Assembly (NCBI RefSeq): GCF_010894435.1
Contig: NZ_JAAIXZ010000001.1
Span: 1,394,322-1,458,321, forward strand
DNA: 64,000 nt
From: Pyxidicoccus trucidator
Lineage (GTDB): Bacteria; Myxococcota; Myxococcia; Myxococcales; Myxococcaceae
Reading direction: 5' to 3'
Below are positions 26,372 to 35,778 of this stretch, one piece after another (positions within the stretch are counted from its first letter, which is position 1; the number at the start of each line of letters is the position of its first letter). Both the position numbers and the translations under genes were made by a program. The notes beneath the pieces were generated by a model. That model was not told where the DNA came from, did no database searches, and was given only the letters and a program-made list of their open reading frames with translations.

Positions 26372-26926
26372 GTGGAAAGGGTTCGACATCTCCTGCTGGT
26401 CGAGGACTCGGCGAGCCTGGCCCGCGTGCTGGAGGACGCGCTGCGCTCCCGCGCCGAGCGCATCACCCACGTGCCCACCCTGGCCGGGGCCCGCCAGGTG
26501 CTGCGCGACGCGCCACCGGACGCCGTCATCCTGGATGTCAGCCTGCCGGATGGAACCAGCGACACCCTGCTGGAGGACCTGCGGGCGGTGGAGCCGCTGC
26601 CGCATGTCATCGCCATCAGCGGCAGCGCCACCGCCGAGCAGGCCTTCCGGCTGGCGGCCGGCGGCGTCCGGGCCTTCGTCCCCAAGCCCCTGGACCTCGC
26701 GAGGCTGGAGGCGGTGTGGTCGGAGACGCTGTCGCGGCCTCCGGACCTGGTGCTCGCGCTGCGGGCGAGCACCGGGCAGGTGCCCCTGCACGACCTGGAG
26801 AGCGTCGTCCGGGATACCCTGGTGGACGAGGCCCTGGCGAAGTCCGAGGGCAGCGTGCGCGGCGCCGCGAAGCTGCTGCGCATCTCCCGCCAGCTCCTCC
26901 AGCACATCCTCAACGCCCGGAAGTGA
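26372..26926 (+). CDS. Response regulator with receiver and Fis-type helix-turn-helix (RegA/ActR-like)
   Basis: 184 residues from GTG 26372 (VERVRHLLLVED), with AGGGTGGG upstream; GTG 26363 and ATG 26351 are in-frame alternatives. Receiver: acidic pair in LLVEDS, phospho-Asp in VILDVSLPDG, Thr/Ser in ISGSAT and Lys in FVPKPLD. The C-terminal 40 residues (VRDTLVDEALAKSEGSVRGAAKLLRISRQLLQHILNARK) form a Fis-type HTH. There is no AAA domain, so this is the RegA/PrrA/ActR layout and not NtrC. It should be phosphorylated by the divergent six-helix kinase; RegBA-type systems respond to redox state, but the signal here is unknown. Confidence 0.92.
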   Translation: MERVRHLLLVEDSASLARVLEDALRSRAERITHVPTLAGARQVLRDAPPDAVILDVSLPDGTSDTLLEDLRAVEPLPHVIAISGSATAEQAFRLAAGGVRAFVPKPLDLARLEAVWSETLSRPPDLVLALRASTGQVPLHDLESVVRDTLVDEALAKSEGSVRGAAKLLRISRQLLQHILNARK

Positions 26927-27138
26927 AGTCGCTCGGCACGGCATGGGCCGGCCTCACTTCAAGCGCTGTACCAGCCGGCTTCGACGCGCGTGGCGGCGCA
27001 CAGCTCATGCCCCTGTAGACTGGGCGGCAACGAAGCGGCGGTTCGCGTGGCCATGGAAGCAACAGGCGCGCGCGCTGCGTCGAACCTGAACGGGGGCTCA
27101 CCCTGGCAGCGCTTGACGCGGCGCGCTAGCCTGCGGGC

Positions 27139-27909
27139 GTGCACCTCGCCCCCCGAGACGTCGACAAGCTGCTGCTGCATCAGGCCGGCTTCCTCGCGCA
27201 GAAGCGCCTCGCGCGAGGAGTGAGGCTCAACTACCCGGAGGCGGTGGCGCTCATCGCCACGCAGCTGCTGGAGTTCATCCGCGACGGCCGGGGTGTGGCC
27301 GAGCTGATGGACCTGGGCCGCCGCCTCCTGGGCCGCGCGCAGGTGATGGAGGGCGTTCCGGAGCTGCTGGTGGAGGTGCAGGTGGAGGGCACCTTCCCGG
27401 ACGGCTCCAAGCTGGTGACGGTGCACCACCCCGTGGTGGCCGAACATGGCGAGTTGGAGCTGGCCCTCTACGGCAGCTTCCTGCCGGTGCCCCCGAAGGA
27501 GCGCTTCAGCGTGCCCGCGCCGACGCAGGCCGGGCCGCCGGGCGAGGTGAAGGTGCTGCCCGGCGAGCTGGTCCTCAACGAGGGCCGTGACGCCCTCTCC
27601 CTGCGTGTGACGCACAAGGGAGACAGGCCCATCCAGGTGGGCAGCCACTACCCCTTCTTCGAGACCAACCGCGCGCTCGTCTTCGACCGGGCGAAGGCCT
27701 ACGGCCGGCGCCTGGACATCCCCGCGGGCACGGCGGTGCGCTTCGAGCCGGGGGAGACGAAGACGGTGCCGCTCGTCGCCATCGCCGGAGACGCGGTGGT
27801 GCGCGGCGGCAACGCGCTGGGCAGCGGGAAGGTGACGCCCGAGGGCCGCGAGCGCGCCATGGAAGCGGTGCGGGCACAGGGCTACGGGCACGAGGAGGAA
27901 GGCACATGA
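27139..27909 (+). CDS. ureAB: Fused urease gamma-beta subunit (UreAB)
   Basis: 256 residues from a GTG. Residues 1-100 are urease gamma ([57 protein letters not shown]) and about 132-245 urease beta ([53 protein letters not shown]). The linker of about 30 residues is Pro/Ala-rich. Most bacteria encode these as separate ureA and ureB; the fusion is like Helicobacter UreA but evolved separately here in all likelihood. With UreC it forms the urease core that hydrolyses urea to ammonia and carbon dioxide. The stop overlaps the ureC start by 4 bp (ATGA), implying coupling. Confidence 0.95.
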   Translation: MHLAPRDVDKLLLHQAGFLAQKRLARGVRLNYPEAVALIATQLLEFIRDGRGVAELMDLGRRLLGRAQVMEGVPELLVEVQVEGTFPDGSKLVTVHHPVVAEHGELELALYGSFLPVPPKERFSVPAPTQAGPPGEVKVLPGELVLNEGRDALSLRVTHKGDRPIQVGSHYPFFETNRALVFDRAKAYGRRLDIPAGTAVRFEPGETKTVPLVAIAGDAVVRGGNALGSGKVTPEGRERAMEAVRAQGYGHEEEGT

Positions 27910-29621
27910 GCCGGAAGATGGACCGCCGCCACTACGCGGACATGTTCGGCCCCACTACGGGAGACCGGGTGCGGCTGGGCGACACGGGGCTGTGGGCCGA
28001 GGTGGAGCGCGACGCCACCGTCTACGGCGACGAGTGCAAGTTCGGCGGCGGCAAGGTGCTGCGCGAGGGCATGGGCCAGCAGGCCGGCGTGGGCGACGCG
28101 GAGGCGCTCGACTGCGTGATTACGAACGCGCTCATCCTCGACTGGACGGGCATCTACAAGGCGGACATCGGAATCAAGCACGGGCGCATCGCCGGCATCG
28201 GCAAGGCGGGCAACCCCGACGTCATGGCCGGAGTCACGCCGGGCATGGTGGTGGGCGTCACCACCGAGGCCATTGCCGGCGAGGGACTCATCGTCACCGC
28301 GGGCGGGCTGGACACGCACATCCACTTCATCTGCCCGCAGCAGGCGGACGAGGCGCTCGCCAGCGGCGTCACCACCTGGGTGGGCGGCGGCACCGGCCCG
28401 GCCACGGGCACCAAGGCCACCACCTGCACGCCGGGCGCGTGGAACCTCCAGCGGATGCTCCAGGCCACGGACACGATTCCGCTCAACATCGGCCTCACCG
28501 GCAAGGGCAACACGTCCCTGCCCCACGGCCTGGTGGACCAGATTCGCGCGGGCGCCATCGGCCTGAAGCTGCACGAGGACTGGGGCACCACGCCGGCCGC
28601 CATCGACACCTGCCTCTCCGTCGCCGAGGGCGAGGACATCCAGGTCACCATCCACACGGACACGCTGAACGAGTCCGGCTACGTGGACGACTCGCTGGCC
28701 GCGTTCAAGGGCCGCACCATCCACACGTACCACTCGGAGGGCGCGGGCGGCGGGCACGCCCCGGACATCATCCGCGTGTGCGGCGCGCCCAACGTGCTTC
28801 CCAGCTCCACCAACCCCACGCGCCCGTACACGGTGAACACGCTGGATGAGCACCTGGACATGCTCATGGTGTGTCACCACCTGGACCGGGAGATTCCCGA
28901 GGACGTGGCCTTCGCGGAGAGCCGCATCCGCGGGGAGACCATCGCCGCGGAGGACATCCTTCACGACCTGGGCGCCATCAGCATCATGGCCTCGGACAGC
29001 CAGGCCATGGGCCGGGTGGGCGAGGTCATCTGCCGCACGTGGCAGACGGCCCACAAGATGCGCGAGCAGCGCGGCCGGCTGGGTGGCGAGCGCGGTGACA
29101 ACGACAACCTGCGCATCCGCCGCTACGTGGCGAAGTACACCATCAACCCGGCCATCGCCCACGGCCTGGCGCACGAGGTGGGCTCCGTCGAGGTGGGGAA
29201 GCTGGCGGACCTGGTGCTGTGGCGTCCTGCCTTCTTCGGCCTGCGTCCGGAGCTGGTGCTCAAGGGCGGCTTCATCGCCTGGGGGCAGATGGGCGACGCC
29301 AACGCGTCCATCCCCACCCCGCAGCCGTACCTCATGCGGCCCATGTTCGGAGCGCGGGGCCGGGCGCTCGGCGCCACCAGCGTCGTCTTCGTCTCGGGCC
29401 GGGCGCTGGCGGAGGGCACCACCCGCGAGCTGGGACTCACCAAGCGGCTGTCCGCGGTGAGCCGCTGCCGGGGCCTGGGCAAGCACGACATGAAGCTCAA
29501 CGACGCGCTGCCCGTGCTCACGGTGGACCCGGAGACGTACGAGGTGCGCGCCGACGGTGAGCTGCTGCGCTGCGAGCCCGCCCGCGTGCTGCCCCTGGCG
29601 CAGCTCTACTCGCTGTTCTGA
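27906..29621 (+). CDS. ureC: Urease alpha subunit, catalytic nickel subunit
   Basis: 571 residues, full length. All active-site motifs are present: nickel ligands in GLDTHIHFI, carbamylated Lys in [10 protein letters not shown], ligands in HTDTLNE and [14 protein letters not shown], mobile-flap Cys/His in MVCHHLD, and the Asp ligand in [12 protein letters not shown]. It catalyses urea hydrolysis in the cytoplasm after nickel insertion by UreD/F/G. It is coupled to ureAB by a 4-bp overlap and followed by ureF after an unusual 75-bp gap that contains a fossil duplication of the ureF start. Confidence 0.98.
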   Translation: MSRKMDRRHYADMFGPTTGDRVRLGDTGLWAEVERDATVYGDECKFGGGKVLREGMGQQAGVGDAEALDCVITNALILDWTGIYKADIGIKHGRIAGIGKAGNPDVMAGVTPGMVVGVTTEAIAGEGLIVTAGGLDTHIHFICPQQADEALASGVTTWVGGGTGPATGTKATTCTPGAWNLQRMLQATDTIPLNIGLTGKGNTSLPHGLVDQIRAGAIGLKLHEDWGTTPAAIDTCLSVAEGEDIQVTIHTDTLNESGYVDDSLAAFKGRTIHTYHSEGAGGGHAPDIIRVCGAPNVLPSSTNPTRPYTVNTLDEHLDMLMVCHHLDREIPEDVAFAESRIRGETIAAEDILHDLGAISIMASDSQAMGRVGEVICRTWQTAHKMREQRGRLGGERGDNDNLRIRRYVAKYTINPAIAHGLAHEVGSVEVGKLADLVLWRPAFFGLRPELVLKGGFIAWGQMGDANASIPTPQPYLMRPMFGARGRALGATSVVFVSGRALAEGTTRELGLTKRLSAVSRCRGLGKHDMKLNDALPVLTVDPETYEVRADGELLRCEPARVLPLAQLYSLF

Positions 29622-29723
29622 CAGGGGCGCGGCCATGGGCGCGTCGTGGAAGGTGTCGCAGCGGATTGACTCGCCGTTCTGACGGAGAAACGGACCATGG
29701 GCGCGTCGTGGAAGGTGTTGCAG
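29608..29723 (+). repeat. Imperfect 61-62 bp tandem duplication at the ureC/ureF junction
   Basis: Copy A (from 29608) covers the last codons of ureC, its TGA and a start-like ATG at 29635. Copy B (from 29669) repeats the ending (ACTCGCCGTTCTGAC against ACTCGCTGTTCTGAC) and then the true ureF start at 29697. The 26 nt after each ATG differ at one base. Offset is 61 bp at the stop codons and 62 bp at the start codons, so one indel has occurred. Confidence 0.88.
29635..29682 (+). other. 15-codon leader reading frame, decayed copy of the ureF start
   Basis: ATG at 29635 reads MGASWKVSQRIDSPF and stops at TGA 29680-29682, 14 nt before the ureF ATG. Its first seven residues equal those of UreF and its last residues mirror the end of UreC (YSLF replaced by DSPF). 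It arose by the tandem duplication. It has AGGGGCG upstream, so ribosomes may start here; if so it could pass ribosomes from ureC to ureF. Translation is not shown. Confidence 0.55.
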
Positions 29724-30359
29724 CTGGCGGACTCGGGCTTTCCCACCGGGGGCTTCGCGCACTCGGGAGGGCTGGAGGCCGCCGTGCAGCAGGGCGAGGT
29801 GCGCGGAGCCACGGAGCTGCGGCGCTTCGTGCGCGAGCTGCTGTGGCAGGCGGGCCATGGCGCGCTGCCGCTCGTGGGCGCGGCGCACCGCGAGCCCTCC
29901 GCGCTGCCCGCCCTGGACGCCCGTGCGGACGCCTTCCTCACCAGCCACGTGGCCCACCGCGCCAGCCGGACCCAGGGCCGCGCCTTCCTGGACACCTGCG
30001 CGCGCATCTTCCCCGGGCCGGTGGCGCCGCTGCGCGAGGCTGCCCGCGCCGCCGGGCTGCGCTTCCACCATGCACCCGTCTTCGGCGCGGTGGTGCGGGC
30101 GCTGGAGGTGGAGCTGCCCGACACCCAGCGACTCTTCCTGTCCCTGACGTTGCGGGGCACGCTGTCCGCGGCGGTGCGGCTGGGAATCATCGGCACGCAC
30201 GAGTCGCACCAGCTCCAGCACGCGGCCACACCCCTGCTGGACGCCGTCCTGGAGCAGTGCGCCGGGCTGGGCGTGGACGCGCTGGCGCAGCCCTCTCCCC
30301 TGTTGGATTTGCTCGGGTCCACACATGACCGGCTCTATTCGAGGCTCTTCCTGTCCTGA
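29697..30359 (+). CDS. ureF: Urease accessory protein UreF
   Basis: 220 residues, typical UreF. Hallmarks are LQLADSGFPTGGFAHSGGLEAAVQQGEV at the N-terminus, LRRFVRELLW, and the C-terminal core (LTLRGTLSAAVRLGIIGTHESHQLQH). UreF links UreD and UreG on apo-urease and acts on UreG GTPase. ATG 29697 has CGGAGAAACGG just upstream. The next gene, ureG, begins 12 bp after its stop, so both are in one transcript. Confidence 0.95.
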   Translation: MGASWKVLQLADSGFPTGGFAHSGGLEAAVQQGEVRGATELRRFVRELLWQAGHGALPLVGAAHREPSALPALDARADAFLTSHVAHRASRTQGRAFLDTCARIFPGPVAPLREAARAAGLRFHHAPVFGAVVRALEVELPDTQRLFLSLTLRGTLSAAVRLGIIGTHESHQLQHAATPLLDAVLEQCAGLGVDALAQPSPLLDLLGSTHDRLYSRLFLS

Positions 30360-30371
30360 GGTGAAGCGCAC

Positions 30372-31106
30372 ATGCACGACGACCACCGCGGCCACGGCCA
30401 CGACGACCATGACCACGAGCACGAGCACGAGGAGCTGGACCACCCGGGCCACTTCCACGAGCGCGAGGAGCCGCAGAAGCGCGACTACCAGTCACGCGCC
30501 TTCACCATCGGCATCGGCGGGCCGGTGGGCAGCGGGAAGACGGCGCTGGTGCTGGCGCTGTGCCGCGCGCTGAGAGAGCGCGTACGCCTGGGCGTGGTGA
30601 CGAACGACATCTTCACCAAGGAGGACGCCGAGTTCCTCGTCCGCAACCAGGCCCTGTCCCCCGAGCGAATCAAGGCGGTGGAGACGGGAGGCTGCCCCCA
30701 CGCGGCCATCCGCGAGGACATCAGCCACAACCTGATGGCCCTGGAGCAGCTCATGGAGGAGCTGTCGCCGGAGCTGCTCATCGTCGAGAGCGGCGGCGAC
30801 AACCTGGCGGCGCAGTACAGCCGCGAGCTGGCGGACTACACCGTCTACGTCATCGACGTGGCAGGCGGAGACAAGGTGCCGCGCAAGGGTGGCCCTGGCA
30901 TCACCCAGTCCGACCTGCTGGTCATCAACAAGACGGACCTGGCCCCGCACGTGGGCGCGGACCTGGGCGTCATGGAGCGCGACGCCAGGAAGATGCGCGG
31001 CGACGGGCCCTTCGTCTTCACCCAGGTGACGAAGGGCGTGGGCCTCGACAAGGTGGTGGAGCACCTCCTCGGCGCGTGGCGCCGGCGCACGGGCCGTCAG
31101 CGCTGA
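30372..31106 (+). CDS. ureG: Urease accessory GTPase UreG with His-rich N-terminal extension
   Basis: 244 residues, about 40 longer than minimal UreG because of an N-terminal tail with 11 His in the first 29 residues ([20 protein letters not shown]). The GTPase core follows: P-loop [28 protein letters not shown], the metal site [20 protein letters not shown], and INKTDL. GTP hydrolysis drives nickel delivery to UreC. No ureE is found in the window; the His tail may store or hand over nickel in its place (inference, as in HypB and other His-rich UreG). Its last 10 bp overlap the convergent VWA lipoprotein gene. Confidence 0.96.
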   Translation: MHDDHRGHGHDDHDHEHEHEELDHPGHFHEREEPQKRDYQSRAFTIGIGGPVGSGKTALVLALCRALRERVRLGVVTNDIFTKEDAEFLVRNQALSPERIKAVETGGCPHAAIREDISHNLMALEQLMEELSPELLIVESGGDNLAAQYSRELADYTVYVIDVAGGDKVPRKGGPGITQSDLLVINKTDLAPHVGADLGVMERDARKMRGDGPFVFTQVTKGVGLDKVVEHLLGAWRRRTGRQR

Positions 31107-32365
31107 CGGATGGCGCGGACCTTGATGCGGACGGGCGTGTCCGGGGTGGACTCCATGATGCGCTCGCAGGCCGCGCCCGTGAAGAGGACGCCCCGCTCCT
31201 CCAGCGTCCAGGTGTCCTCGCCCGCGACGGTGCGCTGGTCATCGAGATAGACGGCCAGCAGCTTCGGGTCCGAAGGCAGCTGGGAGGGGTCCAGCCGGAC
31301 GAGGCAGGGCTCCAGCAGGAGGATGCGGCCACGGATGTCCTCCAGGGCCTGGGACAGCTCGGCCTGGTTGCCGGCCTGGAAGAAGGGACGCTGACACAGG
31401 CGCGTGGCCGGGTCACACGGGTCTCCAGGGCCGCAGGACGTCTGGCCCGCCTCGCAGGTGCGGGCGAAGCCGCCGGCCCGCGCCATGGCATCCAGCACCG
31501 CCGGGCCGTTGCCCTCCGCCGTCTCCGAGCCGAAGCCGACGACGATGGTGGTGATGCCCTTCTCCAACAGCTCCCGGACCGCGGACACCGACGCGTCCAG
31601 GTCCAGGCAGCCGCGCCGCTCCAGCAGGCCCGTGCACCCCGCGGTCGTGCACCGGCACAGCGCCTCGCCGCCACGATACGCATTGCCCTCGTTGCAGTTG
31701 GGCACGCCATCCGTGAGCAGCACCACGAAGCTCTGACGACGGCCCTCCGGCTGGAACCCGGGCAGGTCCTTCACGAAGCGCAGGCTCTGGCTCGTCGGCG
31801 TGCCACCCTCGGGTTGCCCATCCCCCGAGTTGGGGATGCCCTGGAGGATGGCGTTGATTTGATTGGCGTGCGCCAGCAGCGACGCATCGTCCTCCCCCTC
31901 CGGCAGGCCCTTGAGGACGGAGCCCTCCGAGGCGCCCCGGCAGAAGGCGGTGATGCCCTGCTCCCCGCGCGTCTCGGGGTAGGTCGTCAGGGCGAAGCGG
32001 GCCTCGGCACCGCTCTCGGCGAGGAAACCCGGCACCGCGGCCTGCAGCTCCGTCCAGCGCGTGGGGCAGACGGTGGGGTCGCAAGGCGCCTCCTCATCCA
32101 CCCCACATTCGACCAGCTCCCCGTCGTACGGCACCCTGCAGTCCGGGTCCGCCGCGTCCACCGGCAGCACCATGGAGCCGGAGGTGTCCACCAGCATCAT
32201 GATGTTGGGCTTGCGGCTGAGGACGGAGAGCTCCTCTTCGACGGTCGTCTGCGACAGGGCCAGGGGCTCCACCGGCTCGAAGTCATACGTCTGACAGGCC
32301 CCCGCGAGGGCGCTCACACAGGTACCGAACGCGAGGGCGCTCAACAGGGTTCGCTTGGCGCGCAT
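31097..32365 (-). CDS. cglB: Cys-rich VWA-domain lipoprotein, CglB-like gliding adhesin candidate
   Basis: 422 residues. Signal and lipobox ALAGAC give a lipidated Cys24, followed by [21 protein letters not shown] domain has an intact [15 protein letters not shown] (about 57-66), the Thr in GGTPTSQS and [10 protein letters not shown]. The mature chain has 16 further Cys, clustered at [21 protein letters not shown] and [15 protein letters not shown], implying several disulfides. Size, anchor, MIDAS and Cys richness match CglB, the outer-membrane adhesin of myxobacterial A-motility; the name is tentative and rests on architecture and recalled resemblance. It is convergent with ureG (10-bp overlap). 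Confidence 0.9.
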   Translation of the reverse strand: MRAKRTLLSALAFGTCVSALAGACQTYDFEPVEPLALSQTTVEEELSVLSRKPNIMMLVDTSGSMVLPVDAADPDCRVPYDGELVECGVDEEAPCDPTVCPTRWTELQAAVPGFLAESGAEARFALTTYPETRGEQGITAFCRGASEGSVLKGLPEGEDDASLLAHANQINAILQGIPNSGDGQPEGGTPTSQSLRFVKDLPGFQPEGRRQSFVVLLTDGVPNCNEGNAYRGGEALCRCTTAGCTGLLERRGCLDLDASVSAVRELLEKGITTIVVGFGSETAEGNGPAVLDAMARAGGFARTCEAGQTSCGPGDPCDPATRLCQRPFFQAGNQAELSQALEDIRGRILLLEPCLVRLDPSQLPSDPKLLAVYLDDQRTVAGEDTWTLEERGVLFTGAACERIMESTPDTPVRIKVRAIRQR

Positions 32366-32676
32366 GATGGATTCCTTCCGCTGGGGAGGAGCTGCGACGC
32401 CTTGCTGCCGGCCCGGGTCAGCTCCAGAAGGCGCGCACGCAGGGTAGCGCGTCAGTCGCTCCGGACGTCAATGTCCTCGAGTGCCGTGCCCACGCGCGCT
32501 CGCTTCCACCATCAAATTACAACTACAAACCATCCAGCCCGCTTCTCTCCTTGGAACCTGGGGCAGCACGGAAGCCGCCGATGGACCCCACCGGCGACCC
32601 CAGTGCCACGGCGAGACGCCTACCAGGCGATGCCGTGGTCCTCGCCGTGGTGGCCTCCTGGACGGAGGGAATCGCG
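32366..32676. other. 311-bp gap upstream of the VWA lipoprotein gene
   Basis: Holds the promoter region of the VWA lipoprotein and the downstream region of the M4 peptidase gene. A local AT-rich patch at 32508-32530 (ATCAAATTACAACTACAAACC) stands out against the GC-rich background and could be a promoter or spacer. No gene, tandem repeat or convincing terminator was seen. Confidence 0.5.
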
Positions 32677-35652
32677 TCAGGGGCAGCTCAGCGAGTACGC
32701 CCACTCCGTCGTGGGCAACGCCGTGACGGGGTTGCAGTTCGGCTCCACGCGCACCTTCAGCTGCCCCGACGTCCCCGAGTACGAGAATGTCAGGTTCCGG
32801 AGGACCGACGGGTCGCCCGTGGCGACGCAGCCGGTGTCGGCCGCCAGCGTCGTCCCGGAGTAGACCTTGATGCGGTCGTGCACGCCGTAGGTGTGGTAGC
32901 TGAGTGTCACCGTCCCGGACGCCTTGCCCAGCTGGAACGTCCGCTCATCCACCTGCGCGCCGCCCGCGGTGGACATGGTGTTGCACGAGCCCACCAGCGT
33001 GAAGGTCTGGTACGCCGTCCGCACGACGTTGGAGCGCCGGTCCATGCAGACGCCAAAGAAGAGGTACGTCCCCGGCGCGAGGGTGGCGGTGTGGCTCAGG
33101 CTGCGCGGGACGCCGCCCCCCACATCGGTGGTGTCGCCGCTCATCAGCCCGCCCGTCGTGTGGTGGATGGCGAGGTTCGACAGCCCCGCGCCGTTGTCAC
33201 GCCCGCTGAGCGTCAGGTAGACCTTCCCGTTGTTCGCCGGGTCCACCGTCACCGCCAGCGAGCAGAGCTCCGGAGGCGTGCGGTCGACCACCAGGTCGTA
33301 CCAGTTCGCCCAGGTATTCCCGAAGCGGTCGACCGCCTCGAACCTCAGCGTGTAGCGTCCCTCCGGGGAGCTGCTGACATCCACGAGCACGTTGTCGAAG
33401 CTGAAGTTGAGGGGGAAGGAACTGCTCCACGTCTGAGCGACCACCTCCACCCCGTCCAGGAGCACCCGCGCCGACTGGATGCCGTAGGCGTCGCTGACGC
33501 TGAACTTCAGGTTCTGCTGGGGCACGTTTGTAAACCACGGCGTCGCCGCCGTATTCGAGGTGATGGTCACCGCCGGCTTCGCGACATCGAGCGGGAAGTA
33601 GACCAGCCTGTTCACCTCGTTTCCCCGGGTGTCCTTCGCGGTGACGCTCACGGTATGCAGCGTGTGCGTCCCATAGTTCTTCGGGTTGAGGGTGATGACG
33701 CAGTAGCCGGTGCAGGCCTGGGTGTGCACCGGCGCACCGAGGATGGCGGAGGAGAGGACCACCGTTCCGCTCTCCAGCTTGTTGGCGTCGCGCAGGTCGA
33801 CCGTGACGATGGCCTCCGTCGAGCTCCTCTGCTCGGTGGTGATGGACACGGCGGGAGGCGTGCGGTCCGCCGGCGGTCCGACGTTCACCGCCGCCCAGGC
33901 ATCCTCCACCGCCTTGTACTCGGGGGTGTGCGGCACGCGCTGATAGAGCGTCATCGTCGCCTCGAGCATCATCTCCCGAGTCGAGTGATAGTTATTGATG
34001 CGCGAGAAGTAGACGCCGCTGAGCGTGTGGTACCAGATCCAATTCGTCGCATCGATACCCAGGCCGGTGAGTCCCGTGGGAAGGAAGGCGCTCCCCCTCT
34101 GTGGACTCAGCAGGCCGGCGACGGGGGCCTGTCCTGCCGGGAGCACGCCGACGCTGAGGAAGTAGAACATCCGCTGCAACGGTCCCGCGGCGTAGTGCGA
34201 GTCCGCGGTGTCGATGCCCGGCGCCCAGGCGGGGTACATGAACGGGTCGATGAACGAGCGCCCGTAGCGGGCGTCCCCCCAGTTCCCGAACGTCCAATCC
34301 CTCCGCACGGTGATGTGCTGGCGGCGCCCTCCGCCGCTGCACGTCAGGGCGTCGCACGGAGTTCCCGCGAGCGCGAGCGCCTCGGGTAGGTAGAAGCCGG
34401 CGACCAGACCGAAGATGTCCGCCGTCCCCTCATCCAGTCCCCCCAGCTCGCCGGTGGGGCCGGCGAAGACCCCGGTCATCTGCTCGAAGGCCATGTGGCC
34501 GACCTCGTGGGCCACCGTCTCGATGTCGGTCAGCGGGACGTTCGAGAGCGCCTTCCCGTCGGGCACGTACCCGAGCACGATGACGCCATTGCCCGCGGGG
34601 TGGGCATTGCCCTGCGGGGCGTGGACATAGGCGTGGATGGGCCCGCCCTGGCCGTCCCAACCATGACGGCGGTACACGTCGGAGAACATCCGGTGGGTGC
34701 CGTAGATGGAGATGAACGCGTCCGCCGCCGCGGTCTTCCCGTTGACGGTATTGGGGCCCAGGAAGGAATAGAGCTGGTTGTCGCCCCAGGTGTTGGTGGT
34801 GCTCTTGTAGTCGAACGCCGCGGTTCCATCGCGCTGGGTGGCGGCGGAGACGTAGTCGAACCGCTCGCTCTGGAGGTAGTATTGGGACTTCCCGCCCTGG
34901 TACGTGGGCAGGACGACGTTCCCCGCGAATGCGCTGCGCAGCGAGCCCTTCGCCATGGCGGAGGGCGGGAAGGCACGCTCCACCACGGCGCCGTCACGCT
35001 CGCGGACGAACAGCTCACGGGGCTCATCCGGAGCGAACGCGGAAACTACCTTCACCCGGGTGCCCCGCTCGAACCCCACCACCGTCTCGTAGTCCGCGGC
35101 ATTCCCGCCGGAAGCGCCGGGGCGCAGGCGGCGCTCATAGACGGGCTCCAGGACAGCCTCGCCCACGTCGCTCACCGTGAGCCCCTTCCGCGCGACATGG
35201 GCCTGGGCCCGCTTCAGGCCGGCGGCGGCGGACAGCCGCGCGGGCGCGACGCCCTCGAAGGTGTCGGGCGCGCCGAGCACCTGCAGCGTGTCGTCCACGA
35301 AGACGATGACGCCCAAGTCCCTTCCCGTCACGGGCGTGCCCTGGAAGAGCTGCTGAATCCAGACGTGGGTGTCGCCCAGGGAGCTGGTATCGACGCGGCG
35401 GACGCGGAACGACAGGCCCGGCGTCCGAGAGGCGAAGCGGCGCTCCACCTCCGCGAGCGCGCGCGCCGAGCGCGGGCCTTCCCGGGCGCGCAGCACCGCG
35501 AGGTCCTCGGGGCCGACGTCGGGACGCATGGGCGTGGGAGTGGACGTGGCGCCGTCCCCCGCTTCAGGCAGCGTGTCCCCTGGAGCCTCGGTGGAATCTC
35601 CACACGCCACGAGGCCAAGCACGACCAGCACGGACGCGAAACGCGACTTCAT
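32677..35652 (-). CDS. Secreted M4 (thermolysin-like) metallopeptidase lipoprotein with C-terminal Ig-like domains
   Basis: 991 residues. Lipobox LVVLGLVAC anchors Cys17. Propeptide-like region (about 50-230) includes FTP/PepSY-type strands. The peptidase has zinc motif HEVGH at 382-386, third ligand Glu408 in GGLDEGTAD, and the M4 C-terminal helical motif DSHYAAGPLQRMFYFLS. From about 610 on come beta-sandwich repeats (PPAVSITTEQRSSTEAIVTVDL; KPAVTITSNTAA; RTPPELCSLAVTV) of the Ig/bacterial adhesion type that may bind substrate or matrix. The likely role is extracellular protein degradation, fitting a predatory lifestyle. All metal ligands are present. The upstream TetR gene is unlikely to be its regulator, being separated by a hairpin. 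Confidence 0.94.
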   Translation of the reverse strand: MKSRFASVLVVLGLVACGDSTEAPGDTLPEAGDGATSTPTPMRPDVGPEDLAVLRAREGPRSARALAEVERRFASRTPGLSFRVRRVDTSSLGDTHVWIQQLFQGTPVTGRDLGVIVFVDDTLQVLGAPDTFEGVAPARLSAAAGLKRAQAHVARKGLTVSDVGEAVLEPVYERRLRPGASGGNAADYETVVGFERGTRVKVVSAFAPDEPRELFVRERDGAVVERAFPPSAMAKGSLRSAFAGNVVLPTYQGGKSQYYLQSERFDYVSAATQRDGTAAFDYKSTTNTWGDNQLYSFLGPNTVNGKTAAADAFISIYGTHRMFSDVYRRHGWDGQGGPIHAYVHAPQGNAHPAGNGVIVLGYVPDGKALSNVPLTDIETVAHEVGHMAFEQMTGVFAGPTGELGGLDEGTADIFGLVAGFYLPEALALAGTPCDALTCSGGGRRQHITVRRDWTFGNWGDARYGRSFIDPFMYPAWAPGIDTADSHYAAGPLQRMFYFLSVGVLPAGQAPVAGLLSPQRGSAFLPTGLTGLGIDATNWIWYHTLSGVYFSRINNYHSTREMMLEATMTLYQRVPHTPEYKAVEDAWAAVNVGPPADRTPPAVSITTEQRSSTEAIVTVDLRDANKLESGTVVLSSAILGAPVHTQACTGYCVITLNPKNYGTHTLHTVSVTAKDTRGNEVNRLVYFPLDVAKPAVTITSNTAATPWFTNVPQQNLKFSVSDAYGIQSARVLLDGVEVVAQTWSSSFPLNFSFDNVLVDVSSSPEGRYTLRFEAVDRFGNTWANWYDLVVDRTPPELCSLAVTVDPANNGKVYLTLSGRDNGAGLSNLAIHHTTGGLMSGDTTDVGGGVPRSLSHTATLAPGTYLFFGVCMDRRSNVVRTAYQTFTLVGSCNTMSTAGGAQVDERTFQLGKASGTVTLSYHTYGVHDRIKVYSGTTLAADTGCVATGDPSVLRNLTFSYSGTSGQLKVRVEPNCNPVTALPTTEWAYSLSCP

Positions 35653-35702
35653 GAATGTATCCCCCTCTGAGTGACGACCCGTGGCTTGTAGCAGCGAGCC
35701 TC

Positions 35703-35723
35703 CTCGCGGGACAAACCCGCGAG
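35703..35723 (-). terminator. Hairpin downstream of the TetR gene
   Basis: Perfect 8-bp stem CTCGCGGG / CCCGCGAG with loop ACAAA (plus-strand reading), 55 bp past the TetR stop and 50 bp upstream of the peptidase start. No U-tract follows. It probably ends the TetR transcript. Confidence 0.5.
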
Positions 35724-35778
35724 AGCTCGCCCACGGCGGCCTACGGGTCCGCCTGGGTCCAGGGGGCCTCCCCTCGCC

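Noticed and set aside
27882..30458. 858-codon minus-strand open frame under the urease genes
   Set aside because: It lies opposite ureC and ureF, which are certain genes; composition is Arg/Val/His-rich and no family is present.
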